64,000 nt of DNA, from contig CALFTQ010000015.1 of NCBI GenBank assembly GCA_937916135.1, positions 7,090-71,089 on the forward strand, written 5' to 3'. The translations under genes and the position numbers were made by a program. Source of the DNA: an uncultured Verrucomicrobiales bacterium (lineage in GTDB: Bacteria > Verrucomicrobiota > Verrucomicrobiia > Verrucomicrobiales > Akkermansiaceae). Below are positions 49,793 through 58,722 of the stretch, one piece after another. Positions within the stretch are counted from its first letter, which is position 1. Every line of letters starts with the position of its first letter. The notes beneath the pieces are model-generated. The model made no database searches. It saw nothing but the letters and a program-made list of their open reading frames with translations, and was not told where the DNA came from.

Positions 49793-50506
49793 TTACTTCT
49801 GGTTCTTCCAAGAGTATACGTTGTCCTCCAGAGCCTCTTCTGCCAGCTCAGCGGCAGCAGCTGCGGCCTCGGCGGCAGCTTTCTTTGCCTTCTTGCTCTT
49901 GGGGGCCTCGCCATCATCGTTGCCGGAACTCATGTCAATTGCCGGGCGGCCTTCCTGGTCGGGGCCGGTGGAGTACACAAGGCAGTTCTTGCCACGGTAG
50001 CGGCGGGTGGTGAAGGGATCGATGCAGCCTTCATCTTCCTCGCAGAGGACGATGTAGTAAGGCTTACCCCAGGGATCGTAGAAGTGAATCTCGCCGCTGG
50101 CATCAACGAACAGGCCCTCGCGGGGCTGCTCCTGCTCATCGGAGCGCAGGTAGATGTCACGGGTGGAGTTCAGACGGCGGTCCTCATCGTCCTCGCGGTT
50201 CGTAAGCACCTTGATCATGTTGGCGTCTTCACCGGCTGTAGTGGTCAGGTACATCTGGTCCTTGGCGTTTGGTTCCACCATCTCGGAGTCGTAGGGGAGC
50301 ATGCCGTTGTTGTCCTGCTTGAAGCTTTCCACAGCGGCAACAATATCCGTGCAGACCTTTTTGGCTGAGGTGCGTGCGGCATTTTCCTGGATGCTCATAT
50401 AGGTAGGATACGCAATGCTGGCCAGAGTCGCCAGAATAGCGATGACGATAATCAGCTCAATAAGGGTGAAACCCTTGGAGGAGCGGGGAGAAAGTGAGAT
50501 TTTCAT
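49793..50506 (-). CDS. type II secretion/pilin-like pseudopilin (GspG-type), 237 aa
   Basis: Prepilin signature KG|FTLIELIIVIAILATLASIAYP, with cleavage after Gly12 and Glu at +5 of the mature protein. It is followed by the type II pseudopilin helix and a C-terminal domain with FYDPWGKPYY, a GspG hallmark. A long Ala/Lys-rich tail (SKKAKKAAAEAAAAAAEL) near the C-terminus is unusual. Substrate of a prepilin peptidase; forms part of a periplasmic pseudopilus. No other secretion genes are adjacent, as is common for scattered pseudopilins in Verrucomicrobiota and Planctomycetes. Confidence 0.9.
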   Translation of the reverse strand: MKISLSPRSSKGFTLIELIIVIAILATLASIAYPTYMSIQENAARTSAKKVCTDIVAAVESFKQDNNGMLPYDSEMVEPNAKDQMYLTTTAGEDANMIKVLTNREDDEDRRLNSTRDIYLRSDEQEQPREGLFVDASGEIHFYDPWGKPYYIVLCEEDEGCIDPFTTRRYRGKNCLVYSTGPDQEGRPAIDMSSGNDDGEAPKSKKAKKAAAEAAAAAAELAEEALEDNVYSWKNQK

Positions 50507-50515
50507 ACGCGCACG

Positions 50516-50544
50516 ATACTAGCATATAGCCAGTCTTCGCGCAA
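50516..50544 (-). promoter_or_regulatory. sigma-70 promoter, leaderless, for pseudopilin
   Basis: On the minus strand: TTGCGC (50544-50539), 17-bp spacer, TAGTAT (50521-50516). The predicted start is about three bases before the ATG at 50506. Confidence 0.6.
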
Positions 50545-50575
50545 GCAGAAAAGGCGTATGCAGGGCTGGTTAGTA

Positions 50576-51418
50576 TTATTTTCCGTGGTGCCGGAGAAGG
50601 CCGTACTTAGGCGAAAAGACATAAGTAAGCAGGAAAATGCCCCCCAGCACTACGATGATGGTGGCACCCAGGTGCCAGCCCAGGGGGTAAGAGAGAAAGA
50701 AAGCAGCAATGGCGCCCAGCCCGCCGATGAGTCCCCCACCCCAGAACAGCCAGGCGGCACGGTCGGTGAGCAGGTACATGGTGGCAGCAGGTGCAACCAG
50801 CAGCCCTAGTGTGAGGAAGGCACCCACAGCCTGGAGAGAGGAAACCAGCACCAGGATGATGAGAGCAAAGATGCCGTAGTTCAGAGAGCGGGTGGGGATA
50901 CCCATGGTGGCAGCGGCTCGGGGATCAAAGAGAAAGATGAGCAGGGGGCGCTGCCATGCGGTAATGCTGAGCACTGCTGCGGCGCCTATGGCGTAGGCAA
51001 TCCATAAATCCGCATCGCCCATGCTCATGATGTTGCCGAAGAGCCAGTCATCCACCTTCTGCTGCAGGCCCAGGCTTATGAGGATGATATAGCCCAGGGC
51101 AAAGGCGGTGGTGTGTAGCACGGAGAGGGCTGTGTCGTGATCCATGCGTGAGGTGCGAGAGACAAACAGTGAACCCAGCCCCACTATCAATCCCGCTATT
51201 ACCGCCCCCAGCAGAATGCTCAGCTGGAAAAGGCCGAATAGCAGAATAGCCAGTGCAATGCCCGGTAACAGAGCGCAGGAAAGGGTGCCGATTTGCAGTG
51301 AGGAACGCCTGAGAATTATCAGGGCACTCACAAATCCATTCGAAAAGCCGATGACTCCGCAGGCCCACAGACTGCGTTGGGCCAGTGGCTCGCTGAGAAA
51401 TTGCAGAAACTCATTCAT
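50576..51418 (-). CDS. metal ABC transporter permease (ZnuB/MntB family), 280 aa
   Basis: Inner-membrane subunit of an ABC-3 importer for zinc or manganese, with eight or nine hydrophobic segments. The early motif NGFVSALIILRRSSLQIGTLSCALLPGIALA is as in ZnuB/TroC (the SHA block is replaced by SCA). Later come FDPRAAATMGIPTRSLNY and VGAFLTLGLLVAPAATMYLLTD. It overlaps the ATPase gene by four bases and is the last gene of the cluster. The metal cannot be told from sequence. Confidence 0.92.
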   Translation of the reverse strand: MNEFLQFLSEPLAQRSLWACGVIGFSNGFVSALIILRRSSLQIGTLSCALLPGIALAILLFGLFQLSILLGAVIAGLIVGLGSLFVSRTSRMDHDTALSVLHTTAFALGYIILISLGLQQKVDDWLFGNIMSMGDADLWIAYAIGAAAVLSITAWQRPLLIFLFDPRAAATMGIPTRSLNYGIFALIILVLVSSLQAVGAFLTLGLLVAPAATMYLLTDRAAWLFWGGGLIGGLGAIAAFFLSYPLGWHLGATIIVVLGGIFLLTYVFSPKYGLLRHHGK

Positions 51419-52179
51419 GCTCGATTAAATGCCTGGTTCAGGTTATCATCAGTCAGAACATCAGCCACGGGGCCTGCGGCTATCAGGCGACGGCGCAGCA
51501 GCAGGGCTCTGTCGAATATCTGCGGAGCGGTAGCGAGGTCGTGGTGCGAGGCAATTACCAGCCGCCCCTCTGCTGCCAGTGAGCGGAGAAGCTTGGCCAG
51601 TGCTTTGGTTCCCGGCACATCAAGTCCGGTAAAGGGCTCATCGAGCAGGAGAATGTGCGCCTCCTGGGCCAGAGCGCGAGCCAGAAAGCAACGCTGCTGC
51701 TGGCCACCGCTCAGGGCTCCGATCTGGCGGTTCTGCAAATCATGCAGTTCCAGGGTGCTCAGGGCTTTGTTCACGATTTCGTGGTCGTGGGGGCGCAGGG
51801 GGCACCACATGCCCACGGCGGGGTACCGGCCCATTTCCACCAGTTGCCGCACTGTGATGGGGAATTGCCAGTTCACCTCGTTGCGCTGTGGCAGATAAGC
51901 GATTTCGTGGCGTTGTTCAGCCAGGGGGGAATTGTTCCAGAGGATTTCGCCGCTCCAGGGGGGGAGCAGGCCGGCAAGCGCGTTGAGCAAGGTGGATTTT
52001 CCGGCACCGTTCGGGCCGATAAGAGCCAGGGTGTTGCCGCATTCGGCTTCCAGCGAGATATTCTCCAGAGCCGGCTCGGCGTCATATCCGGCAGTTACTC
52101 TGCGCAGAACGAGGTGGTGGTGGGTGTGGTGGTGGTGCCCACCGCCCCAGCAGATGTGGTCATGTTGCTCGCTTACCAT
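51415..52179 (-). CDS. metal ABC transporter ATPase (ZnuC-like), 254 aa
   Basis: ABC ATPase: Walker A LIGPNGAGKSTLLNAL, signature LSGGQQQRCFLARALA, Walker B HILLLDEPFTGLD and the H-loop IASHH. ATG 52179 (MVSEQHDHICWGGG) is chosen over a much longer frame that overlaps the previous gene. The N-terminus is a histidine cluster (GGGHHHHTHHH), fitting a metal-handling protein and perhaps a sensor or store. It overlaps the upstream gene by seven bases and the permease by four. Confidence 0.93.
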   Translation of the reverse strand: MVSEQHDHICWGGGHHHHTHHHLVLRRVTAGYDAEPALENISLEAECGNTLALIGPNGAGKSTLLNALAGLLPPWSGEILWNNSPLAEQRHEIAYLPQRNEVNWQFPITVRQLVEMGRYPAVGMWCPLRPHDHEIVNKALSTLELHDLQNRQIGALSGGQQQRCFLARALAQEAHILLLDEPFTGLDVPGTKALAKLLRSLAAEGRLVIASHHDLATAPQIFDRALLLRRRLIAAGPVADVLTDDNLNQAFNRA

Positions 52180-52592
52180 TGGAATGTGAAAATGCTGTGC
52201 AGGGTGCGGCTGCCCCCTTCTTTCCATTGCGTTTGTGTCTTTGTTTCCCAACCTGCCGGTTCCAGACTCAGCGAAAGAGCCTGTACTGCCTCGGGGGACT
52301 CCCACTCGGCACGAATTTCGATTTCTACGGTTGCACTGGGGTTCAGCTGCAGTTCGAAATCGGCGTTGCTGGTGGTGCAATCCACTTCCTGCCAGGCACC
52401 GCCTGCAGGACGCAGCCTGATACTTTGCGGTTTACCCGTGAATGAAAGAACTGCCCATACGGTTTCCTTTTCTGCTGCGGCAGCGGGTGCCGGGGCTGTT
52501 TGTGTTTCCGCGTTGCGGGTGAGAAACGGCAGGGGCAGACCTGCCAGCAAAACCCCCGCCAGGGTTAGCAGAAATGTGACGCGTGGTGACAT
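52173..52592 (-). CDS. membrane-anchored hypothetical protein, 139 aa
   Basis: An N-terminal hydrophobic helix (VTFLLTLAGVLLAGLPLPFL) anchors a small periplasmic beta-rich domain (VWAVLSFTGKPQSIRLRPAGGAW and VEIEIRAEWESPEAVQAL) reminiscent of an immunoglobulin-like fold. Not recognised by family. It is translationally coupled to the metal ATPase gene and starts a new transcript from the promoter at 52607-52635, so it is probably a periplasmic accessory of the transporter. The link is by position only. Confidence 0.65.
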   Translation of the reverse strand: MSPRVTFLLTLAGVLLAGLPLPFLTRNAETQTAPAPAAAAEKETVWAVLSFTGKPQSIRLRPAGGAWQEVDCTTSNADFELQLNPSATVEIEIRAEWESPEAVQALSLSLEPAGWETKTQTQWKEGGSRTLHSIFTFQW

Positions 52593-52606
52593 GGTGAACG
52601 TGGCAG

Positions 52607-52635
52607 ATTGTAGGAACTGGATGCTGATTTGTCAA
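52607..52635 (-). promoter_or_regulatory. internal sigma-70 promoter for the metal transporter genes
   Basis: On the minus strand: TTGACA (52635-52630), 17-bp spacer, TACAAT (52612-52607), leader about eight bases to the ATG at 52592. It lets the accessory, ATPase and permease genes be expressed apart from the upstream genes. Confidence 0.7.
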
Positions 52636-52639
52636 CGCG

Positions 52640-54634
52640 TTATCGAGACATGAAACGAAGAGCTTTCAGATGAGCTGGGGTGATTTCTTCATCACTGAAA
52701 AGGCCAATCCCGGTCACTCCTGTGGTCAGGAGGGCGTTCAGATGGGCCGGGAGTTCCTCTGCCGGCACATCGGGCAGATGGATGGCCGGAGCCAGGGGAA
52801 TCCGCCGCTGCGTCTGTTCTGTTGCCCGCTTCGTTGTCTCGATAATCCATTCTGCTTGCTTGCCGTAGAAATGATGATAGGTCATGGGCAGCACCAGGTC
52901 GGCCTGGAAGCGGCTCCAGTCCTGGTGCACCATGCGGGTGGCCAGTTCCGGGCTGGGAAATACGGCACAGGCGGCTATGAGCCCGTGGCGGCGGATTTCT
53001 GCGGCCAGTGAGTTGAACAGTTCTGCCACGCTCTGCAGCCGGAACTCTTTCCAGCTTTCTGCGAGCTGTGGATTTGCGCCGGACTTCTGCCGGCAGGTAG
53101 AGCAGTAGCAGTAATCGAATTCCGGGGATGGCGTGCTCATATCTAGCCCGTATTTACCCCACAGGGCGTGGGGTAGTTCCACATCCGGCAGGCGCATGTA
53201 ATCAGTCTGAATGCCGCTCAGCCCGGGAATGGCGGCCAGAATACGCACTTGTTCCAGCAGGTGCTGTTTCACGTCGGCATTGTTCGGGCAGAGAAACTGG
53301 TAATACTCCACGAAGGGGCGGTGCTGCGGCTGGTGGCAGGAGTTTCCTTCGGCATTCACCGCGTACCACTCGGGGTGACTCAGCGCGGTTTTGTCTCCCG
53401 GCCTGTTGAGCGCCCAGAGCCAGGCAAACACGCGCAGGCCTTCTCGGCGGGCCAGCGGCGTGAGTTCTGTGAGTCGCTCAGCAGAGCCATCGATGATGAC
53501 AGTGCCGATGCCTGCTTCGGCATAACTGCGGAAACGTGCGCTCCACTCGGTTTCGCTGCGTTTTGCGTTGCCGTGCACCCAGAGGTAGAGCTCAGGCCGC
53601 GGATGCTGCGGAGCCGTGGAGTGGAAGCGCCCCTCGCTGTCAAGCCGCATGCTTGTGCCGGTGCGTGGGCAGGTGGCGGTGAGCACGAAGAAATCCTGCG
53701 CCGGAAAGCTCATCTGCATTCCCTCCGGCAGCGGCAGCTCACGCGAAAAACTTCCGTGCCGGCCGCGGTGGCCCAGCTGGGTGTTCAGCACGCGGTAGAG
53801 CGCCAGCCGGGTGGCGTCTTCCGGGGCGGGCAGGGCAGCCGCCCATTCTCCGGCGGGGTGCTCACTGAATACAACGCGCCCCCAGTGCTCAGGCAGGTGG
53901 ATATTCACCTTGCCAGTGGGTGCCCAGACGTGGTTGCTTTCCGGTGCCGGCAGTTTTTCGTAGCCGGTGGGGGAGCCGGGGGCGGGGCGCACCTGCCAGT
54001 TCACACGGGAGAAATTGAAGCGCATGCTGCTGCCCGGTGCCGGAGCCTGGCTGCGGCGCGGCTGGTGGGCGTGGCTGGTGATGCTGCTCCAGGGAATGGC
54101 CAGTTCCACACTCCAGCCAGCATCTGTATCAGCCGGATGGTTCAGGGTGCCGCGCAGATGCACGGCATGCTTCAGCCCTCGCATGTCCCAGTCGTGCAGG
54201 ATGTGCGGGTCATCGAAGCGGTACGGGCGGGTGATGAATAAATCCCACACGGTATTCAGGGCGTTGATTTCCAGCTCGATGTAGTTCAGCCCATCGCCAT
54301 CGGAGTCGATGAACACCTCAAAATCCGGGTCGTGGTAGATGACGGAATCCCGCTCCGTAAGCGTGGCCCACAGGTGCTCCTCATCCATGTCGGCCAGGAT
54401 GTAGAGGTAGTCGTCATCCCAGACCATTTTGATGCGGCAGTGGTGGGGAATGGCCGCCCCTTCGATATCGCGCAGCGGTGAAAGTTCCCGCGCACCCTGC
54501 CAGGCTGCTTCATCTCCACGCCCGTCAATCACGATGGGCGATTCTGCACGCCCGCAAACATAGACGGGTGGGGTGTCCTGCGCAAAAACAGGCAGAAAGG
54601 CAGCGAGGGTACACAGGAAAGCACGCATGGTCAC
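52640..54634 (-). CDS. secreted CBM9-like plus glycoside-hydrolase-like protein, 664 aa
   Basis: Signal peptide (FLCTLAAFLPVFAQD), then a carbohydrate-binding module 9-type domain (VIDGRGDEAAWQGA, VWDDDYLYILADMDEEHLW, FEVFIDSDGDGLNYIELEINA, about residues 20-225). From about residue 330 comes a TIM-barrel hydrolase-like domain of the COG1649/DUF4015 kind (LYLWVHGNAKRSE, GIQTDYMRLP, DLVLPMTYHHFYGKQ). It probably degrades or binds a polysaccharide outside the inner membrane. It is oddly placed, one base after the metal-binding protein gene and before the ATPase gene of the same transporter. Confidence 0.8.
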   Translation of the reverse strand: MTMRAFLCTLAAFLPVFAQDTPPVYVCGRAESPIVIDGRGDEAAWQGARELSPLRDIEGAAIPHHCRIKMVWDDDYLYILADMDEEHLWATLTERDSVIYHDPDFEVFIDSDGDGLNYIELEINALNTVWDLFITRPYRFDDPHILHDWDMRGLKHAVHLRGTLNHPADTDAGWSVELAIPWSSITSHAHQPRRSQAPAPGSSMRFNFSRVNWQVRPAPGSPTGYEKLPAPESNHVWAPTGKVNIHLPEHWGRVVFSEHPAGEWAAALPAPEDATRLALYRVLNTQLGHRGRHGSFSRELPLPEGMQMSFPAQDFFVLTATCPRTGTSMRLDSEGRFHSTAPQHPRPELYLWVHGNAKRSETEWSARFRSYAEAGIGTVIIDGSAERLTELTPLARREGLRVFAWLWALNRPGDKTALSHPEWYAVNAEGNSCHQPQHRPFVEYYQFLCPNNADVKQHLLEQVRILAAIPGLSGIQTDYMRLPDVELPHALWGKYGLDMSTPSPEFDYCYCSTCRQKSGANPQLAESWKEFRLQSVAELFNSLAAEIRRHGLIAACAVFPSPELATRMVHQDWSRFQADLVLPMTYHHFYGKQAEWIIETTKRATEQTQRRIPLAPAIHLPDVPAEELPAHLNALLTTGVTGIGLFSDEEITPAHLKALRFMSR

Positions 54635-54635
54635 T

Positions 54636-55493
54636 TCAACGACTGAGTCCGTTCACAATATTCCTTACATTGAAACGGAAAAGCTCCGCATAAGTCGGCG
54701 TGGCGGGGTTGATGCCATCCAGCGCCAGCGGCAGGGCCTGGGCGCCCACCTGGTTTGCGATGGTCTGCAGCACCTTGGGAGGCTCGTTCACCCCATAGAA
54801 CAGGCAGGGAACTGATTGCCGCCGCAGCTCGGCCAGGATGCGGGCCAGGCTGGCAGTGTCGCCCTCGCTCTCCTGCGCAATGCCATGCACCGCCAGAGCG
54901 GTGAACCCGAAATCCTTGCAGAAGTGGCTCATCGCGGCGTGCGAGCATACCAGCACGCGCTTCTCCTGCGGAATGGCGGCGAAGGCGAGGCGCGCCTCGC
55001 GCACCAGGGTATCCATCTGCGCGGCATAGGTGCGCTGTCCCTTGGCAAAAATCGCTTTCCGGCCAGGTTCGGCTGTTTCCAGAGCCGAGCGGAGCGCACG
55101 CGAAGCCCGTTTCATGGCGGTGGGGCTGTTCCACCAGTGCGGGTCAGCAACCTTGCTCCCCGGCAGGTACACATCCGGCACCGCCTGACCCAGTTCAATC
55201 ACTTGCGTCCCGGCGGGTAAAGAATCGCGCAAGTCTTCCAGATAGGGCTCCACCCCCTTGCCACAGGCCAGCACCAGCTCCGCCCCGGCGGCCTTAGCAA
55301 CATCTGAAGCTGTCGGCTCAAAGGCATGCAGTTCCCCGTTCTCTGGGAATAGATTCACCACCTCTACGGCATCTCCACCCACCTGCCGGGCCATATCGCT
55401 CAGCAGCGGGTGCAGGCTTGCCACTTTCAGCGCCCCCTGTGCACAGCATGCACACAATACCGCAAACAGAACTCCGCAGATTACCTTCTTCAT
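54636..55493 (-). CDS. metal ABC transporter substrate-binding protein (ZnuA-like), 285 aa
   Basis: Periplasmic zinc/manganese-binding protein of the cluster A-I type. Signal peptide (KKVICGVLFAVLCACCAQG), then the metal ligands: His in VASLHPLLSDM, His in NGELHAFEPTASD, His in VLVCSHAAMSHFC and a C-terminal acidic position. ATG 55493 (MKKVICG) is the start, since the more upstream ATG overlaps the -10 box and the predicted transcript begins at 55493. With the ATPase and permease downstream it completes an importer, interrupted by the glycosidase-like gene. Confidence 0.9.
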   Translation of the reverse strand: MKKVICGVLFAVLCACCAQGALKVASLHPLLSDMARQVGGDAVEVVNLFPENGELHAFEPTASDVAKAAGAELVLACGKGVEPYLEDLRDSLPAGTQVIELGQAVPDVYLPGSKVADPHWWNSPTAMKRASRALRSALETAEPGRKAIFAKGQRTYAAQMDTLVREARLAFAAIPQEKRVLVCSHAAMSHFCKDFGFTALAVHGIAQESEGDTASLARILAELRRQSVPCLFYGVNEPPKVLQTIANQVGAQALPLALDGINPATPTYAELFRFNVRNIVNGLSR

Positions 55494-55500
55494 GCCCGCC

Positions 55501-55530
55501 ATTTTAGCCCATGTTGCTTCGGCCTGTCAA
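55501..55530 (-). promoter_or_regulatory. sigma-70 promoter, leaderless, for metal-binding protein
   Basis: On the minus strand: TTGACA (55530-55525), 18-bp spacer, TAAAAT (55506-55501), and the ATG at 55493 eight bases on. I see no clear Zur or MntR box, but none was searched for systematically. Confidence 0.7.
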
Positions 55531-55618
55531 TCGGACATTCAGACAGTATTCCTGTTAATCTTGTATGAAATAATGCCGGATAATACATGATGAAGCGGTT
55601 TGCTGACGGCGTGACAGC

Positions 55619-55647
55619 TTGACAGCAGGGGGCTTTTCTGCTAAGAG
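55619..55647 (+). promoter_or_regulatory. sigma-70 promoter, leaderless, for ffh
   Basis: TTGACA (55619-55624), 17-bp spacer, TAAGAG (55642-55647); seven bases on is the A of the ATG at 55654. Confidence 0.7.
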
Positions 55648-55653
55648 AGGGCT

Positions 55654-57195
55654 ATGTTTTCTCTTCTTTCCGATAAGCTCGATGATGCTTTCCGCAAAAT
55701 GCGGGGGCTGAGCAAGATTACCGAGTCCAATATCAAGGATGCACTGAGGGATGTGCGCATGGCGCTGCTGGATGCCGATGTGGAGTATAGCGTTGCGCGT
55801 GAGTTTATTGCGCATGTGAAGGAGGAGGCGATGGGCGAGAAGGTGCTCAAATCGGTGAAGCCGGGTGAGCAGCTTGTGAAGATTTTCCGCGACCAGCTGG
55901 CGGAGTTGCTGGGGGGGGATGCCGCCCCGCTGCAGCTGGAGCCGGCTCCCGCCCGTGTGCTGGTGGTGGGTCTGAATGGTGCGGGTAAGACGACGACGAG
56001 TGCCAAGCTGGCCCGACGCCTGCTGAAGGAAGGGCACAAGCCGCTGCTGGTGGCCTGCGACCTGATTCGCCCCGCAGCCATTGACCAGCTGGCAACGCTG
56101 GCGGCGCAGATTGAGGTGCCGGTGTATACCCCCTCTGCCACGGAGAAGGATGTCATCCGCGTGGCGAAGGATGCCCTCAAATGGGCTGCCGGGCAGGAGC
56201 ATGATGTAATTATTTTCGATACGGCCGGTCGCCAGGAGGTGGACGAGGAACTGGTGGCAGAGCTCAAGAAGCTGGCTAAGTTCCTGGAGCCGCAGGAGGC
56301 CCTGCTGGTGGCGGATGCCGCTACCGGTCAGCAGGCGGTGCGCGTGGCACAGACCTTCGACCAGGCGGTGGGGCTCACCGGTATCATCCTGACCAAGCTG
56401 GATGGCGATGCCCGCGGTGGTGCGGCTCTTTCCATGCGAGCTATCACCGGCAAGCCCATCAAGTACATGGGCGAGGGCGAGAAGCTCGATATGTTCGGCC
56501 CCTTTGTGCCGCAGCGCATGGCAGACCGCATTCTGGGCATGGGCGATATCGTGGGGCTGGTGGAGAAGGCCGCCGAGAAGATTGACCAGGAATCTGCCAT
56601 GAACTCCATGACCCGCATGATGAGCGGCGAGTTCAATTTCAACGATTTCCTGAGCCAGATGAAGATGATGCAGAGTCTGGGGCCGCTGGAGGGGCTGCTG
56701 GGCTTGCTGCCCGGGTTCAGCAAGATTCGCAAGCAACTGCCGGATGGCGCCATGGACCCGAAGCGCATGAAGCGCATGGAGGCCATCGTGCTTTCGATGA
56801 CGCCGGCGGAACGCCTGAATTACAAGCTGCTGATTCCGAGCCGCCGCCGCCGCATTGCCAAGGGCTCCGGTGTGTCGGAAATTGAGGTGAACCGCTTCAT
56901 CAAGAACTTCAAGGAAATGAAGGAGATGATGGGCGGCAAGGGCAAGATGGGCGGCATGATGAAGAGCCTGATGAAATCTGCCGGTGGAGCCAAGGGCATG
57001 CCCGATATGAGCGCTTTGATGAAGGGGCAGGACGGCGGTGCCGGCATGCCGGATATGAGTGCCCTGATGGGGCAGGGTGGCATGCCGGATATGAGCCAGA
57101 TGCCCGATCTCTCAGCCCTGATGGGGGGCGGCGGCAAGCCGAAGATGCCCATGAAGGGGATGAATGCCTTTAACGGTCTGTTCCGCAGACGCTGA
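55654..57195 (+). CDS. ffh: signal recognition particle protein
   Basis: GTPase that binds 4.5S RNA and signal sequences for co-translational targeting. N domain, then the G domain with GLNGAGKT (residues 106-113), DTAGRQEVDEEL, TKLDGDARGGAAL and LGMGDIVGL. The methionine-rich M domain carries MTPAERLN and RRRRIAKGSGVSEIEVNRFIK. The tail after residue 430 is a long Met/Gly-rich extension with GMPDMSALM-like repeats, longer than in most homologues (513 aa). It is convergent with nothing; the next gene follows after three bases. Confidence 0.95.
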   Translation: MFSLLSDKLDDAFRKMRGLSKITESNIKDALRDVRMALLDADVEYSVAREFIAHVKEEAMGEKVLKSVKPGEQLVKIFRDQLAELLGGDAAPLQLEPAPARVLVVGLNGAGKTTTSAKLARRLLKEGHKPLLVACDLIRPAAIDQLATLAAQIEVPVYTPSATEKDVIRVAKDALKWAAGQEHDVIIFDTAGRQEVDEELVAELKKLAKFLEPQEALLVADAATGQQAVRVAQTFDQAVGLTGIILTKLDGDARGGAALSMRAITGKPIKYMGEGEKLDMFGPFVPQRMADRILGMGDIVGLVEKAAEKIDQESAMNSMTRMMSGEFNFNDFLSQMKMMQSLGPLEGLLGLLPGFSKIRKQLPDGAMDPKRMKRMEAIVLSMTPAERLNYKLLIPSRRRRIAKGSGVSEIEVNRFIKNFKEMKEMMGGKGKMGGMMKSLMKSAGGAKGMPDMSALMKGQDGGAGMPDMSALMGQGGMPDMSQMPDLSALMGGGGKPKMPMKGMNAFNGLFRRR

Positions 57196-57198
57196 TTC

Positions 57199-58722
57199 GT
57201 GGCTATGGTTCGCGGTTTGCTGGTGGCGGCATTGGGCTGCATGGTGGCCCGGGGGTTGACTCCGGCCCAGGTCGTCGTGGTGTATAATGCCGCATCGAAA
57301 CGCAGCGAGCAATGCGCCCGGGCTTATTGCGCCAGGCGCGCCATTCCTGCCAGACAGTGTGTCGGCCTGAGCGGCCTGCCCAAGGGACAGGATATTACCC
57401 GGCAGGAGTTTGATACTAAACTGCGCTACCCGCTGATGCTGCATGCGCAGCAGAGCAGCTGGCGGCTGCCGGTGAACCAATTGCAGGGCTTCAAGCCCAT
57501 ATCCGCCATGGTGCTCATGCCGGATATCCCGCTGCGGGTCCGTGAGGAGAATGAACCAGGTAAGAAGGAGGGCTTCCTGCATCAGAACTGTGCTTCTGTG
57601 GATTCGGAGTTGATGCTCCTGGGTGCCAATTATAGCGCCAGAGGCCCCCTGAATAATCCTTGTTTTGATAAAGAAGGCACTGTGGAACAAATCACCCCCC
57701 CGGTGCTGGCGGTCACGCGCATCGATGGCCCGGACGATACGACCATACGCCGCATGATTCAGTTTCCGGCGGAGGTGGAGCGCCGGGGGCTGTGGGGGTG
57801 GGCCGTGGTGGACCAGGGCGGGCCATACCCGCAGGGGGATGCATGGTTCTCATCCATTGCCCGCATGGCAAAGGAGAAGGGGCAGCCTCTCTTTCACGAG
57901 GAGAGCAAGGCCACACTGGCCCCTTGCTTCCCGCTCATGCAGGATACCGCAGTGTATTTCGGCTGGTATGCGCACCCGGCCAATGGCCCGTTTAATCCCA
58001 AGACTCACGCGGATTTTCGCTTTGCGCCCGGTGCGGTGGCGGTGCATCTGCATTCCTACAGCGGCACTTCCGTAAAATCGGAGCATTCGTGGGTGGGTGC
58101 TCTGTTGAAGCGAGGCGCGGCTGTGACGGCCGGCAATGTGTATGAACCCACGCTGGCCGGCTGCATGCGGTATGATATTTTTTACGACCGCTTGCTGAAA
58201 GGTTATACCGTGGCAGAGGCCGCGCTGATGGCCACTCCCTGGCTTTCATGGCAGGGTGTGGTGATGGGTGACCCTCTGTACCGCCCCTTCGAGGTGCTGA
58301 GCAGGAATGGCGGCGACGGCGGCAATGTGTTCGTGCAGTGGCGGAGGCTGATGCAGCAGACGGGCGGTAATCGCAAGAGCGTGATGGATGCGGTGAACCG
58401 CCAGCTTCCGACGCCGCAGGGCCCGCAGTTGCAGGAGATGCTGGCCTGGCATCTGGCCGAACTGGGGGAGCTGGATGCGGCTGCCGAGTGTTTCGGGCAG
58501 GTGGCTCGCCGGGCTCAGAGTGAGCGAAACCGCGTGCGCCCGGCCCTCTTGCAGGCTACCCTGGCGTTTGCGGATAAGGATGAGCGCTATGGGCGCCAGC
58601 TGATGCAGCGGCTGCTGGAGGAAACTCCGCGTTCGGCCTTCCGCCCGGCGGTGCAGAAAACCGCAGAGGCATTCATGCCGGAACTGCGGCCTGCACCCAA
58701 GCCTCCGCCGCAAAAGAAGTGA
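57199..58722 (+). CDS. TIGR03790-family exported protein, 507 aa
   Basis: The opening VVVYNAASKRSEQCARAYCARRAIPARQCVGL is the recognisable signature of the TIGR03790 family, of unknown function, seen mainly in Verrucomicrobiota, Planctomycetes and relatives. A short signal peptide (VRGLLVAALGCMVARGLTPAQ) precedes it. Further motifs are SAMVLMPDIPLRV, SVDSELMLLG and PWLSWQGVVMGDPLYRPF. The C-terminus has TPR-like helices. The start is GTG 57199 or ATG 57205, three or nine bases after ffh, so it is likely co-transcribed. Its stop TGA overlaps the start of the next gene. Confidence 0.85.
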   Translation: MAMVRGLLVAALGCMVARGLTPAQVVVVYNAASKRSEQCARAYCARRAIPARQCVGLSGLPKGQDITRQEFDTKLRYPLMLHAQQSSWRLPVNQLQGFKPISAMVLMPDIPLRVREENEPGKKEGFLHQNCASVDSELMLLGANYSARGPLNNPCFDKEGTVEQITPPVLAVTRIDGPDDTTIRRMIQFPAEVERRGLWGWAVVDQGGPYPQGDAWFSSIARMAKEKGQPLFHEESKATLAPCFPLMQDTAVYFGWYAHPANGPFNPKTHADFRFAPGAVAVHLHSYSGTSVKSEHSWVGALLKRGAAVTAGNVYEPTLAGCMRYDIFYDRLLKGYTVAEAALMATPWLSWQGVVMGDPLYRPFEVLSRNGGDGGNVFVQWRRLMQQTGGNRKSVMDAVNRQLPTPQGPQLQEMLAWHLAELGELDAAAECFGQVARRAQSERNRVRPALLQATLAFADKDERYGRQLMQRLLEETPRSAFRPAVQKTAEAFMPELRPAPKPPPQKK

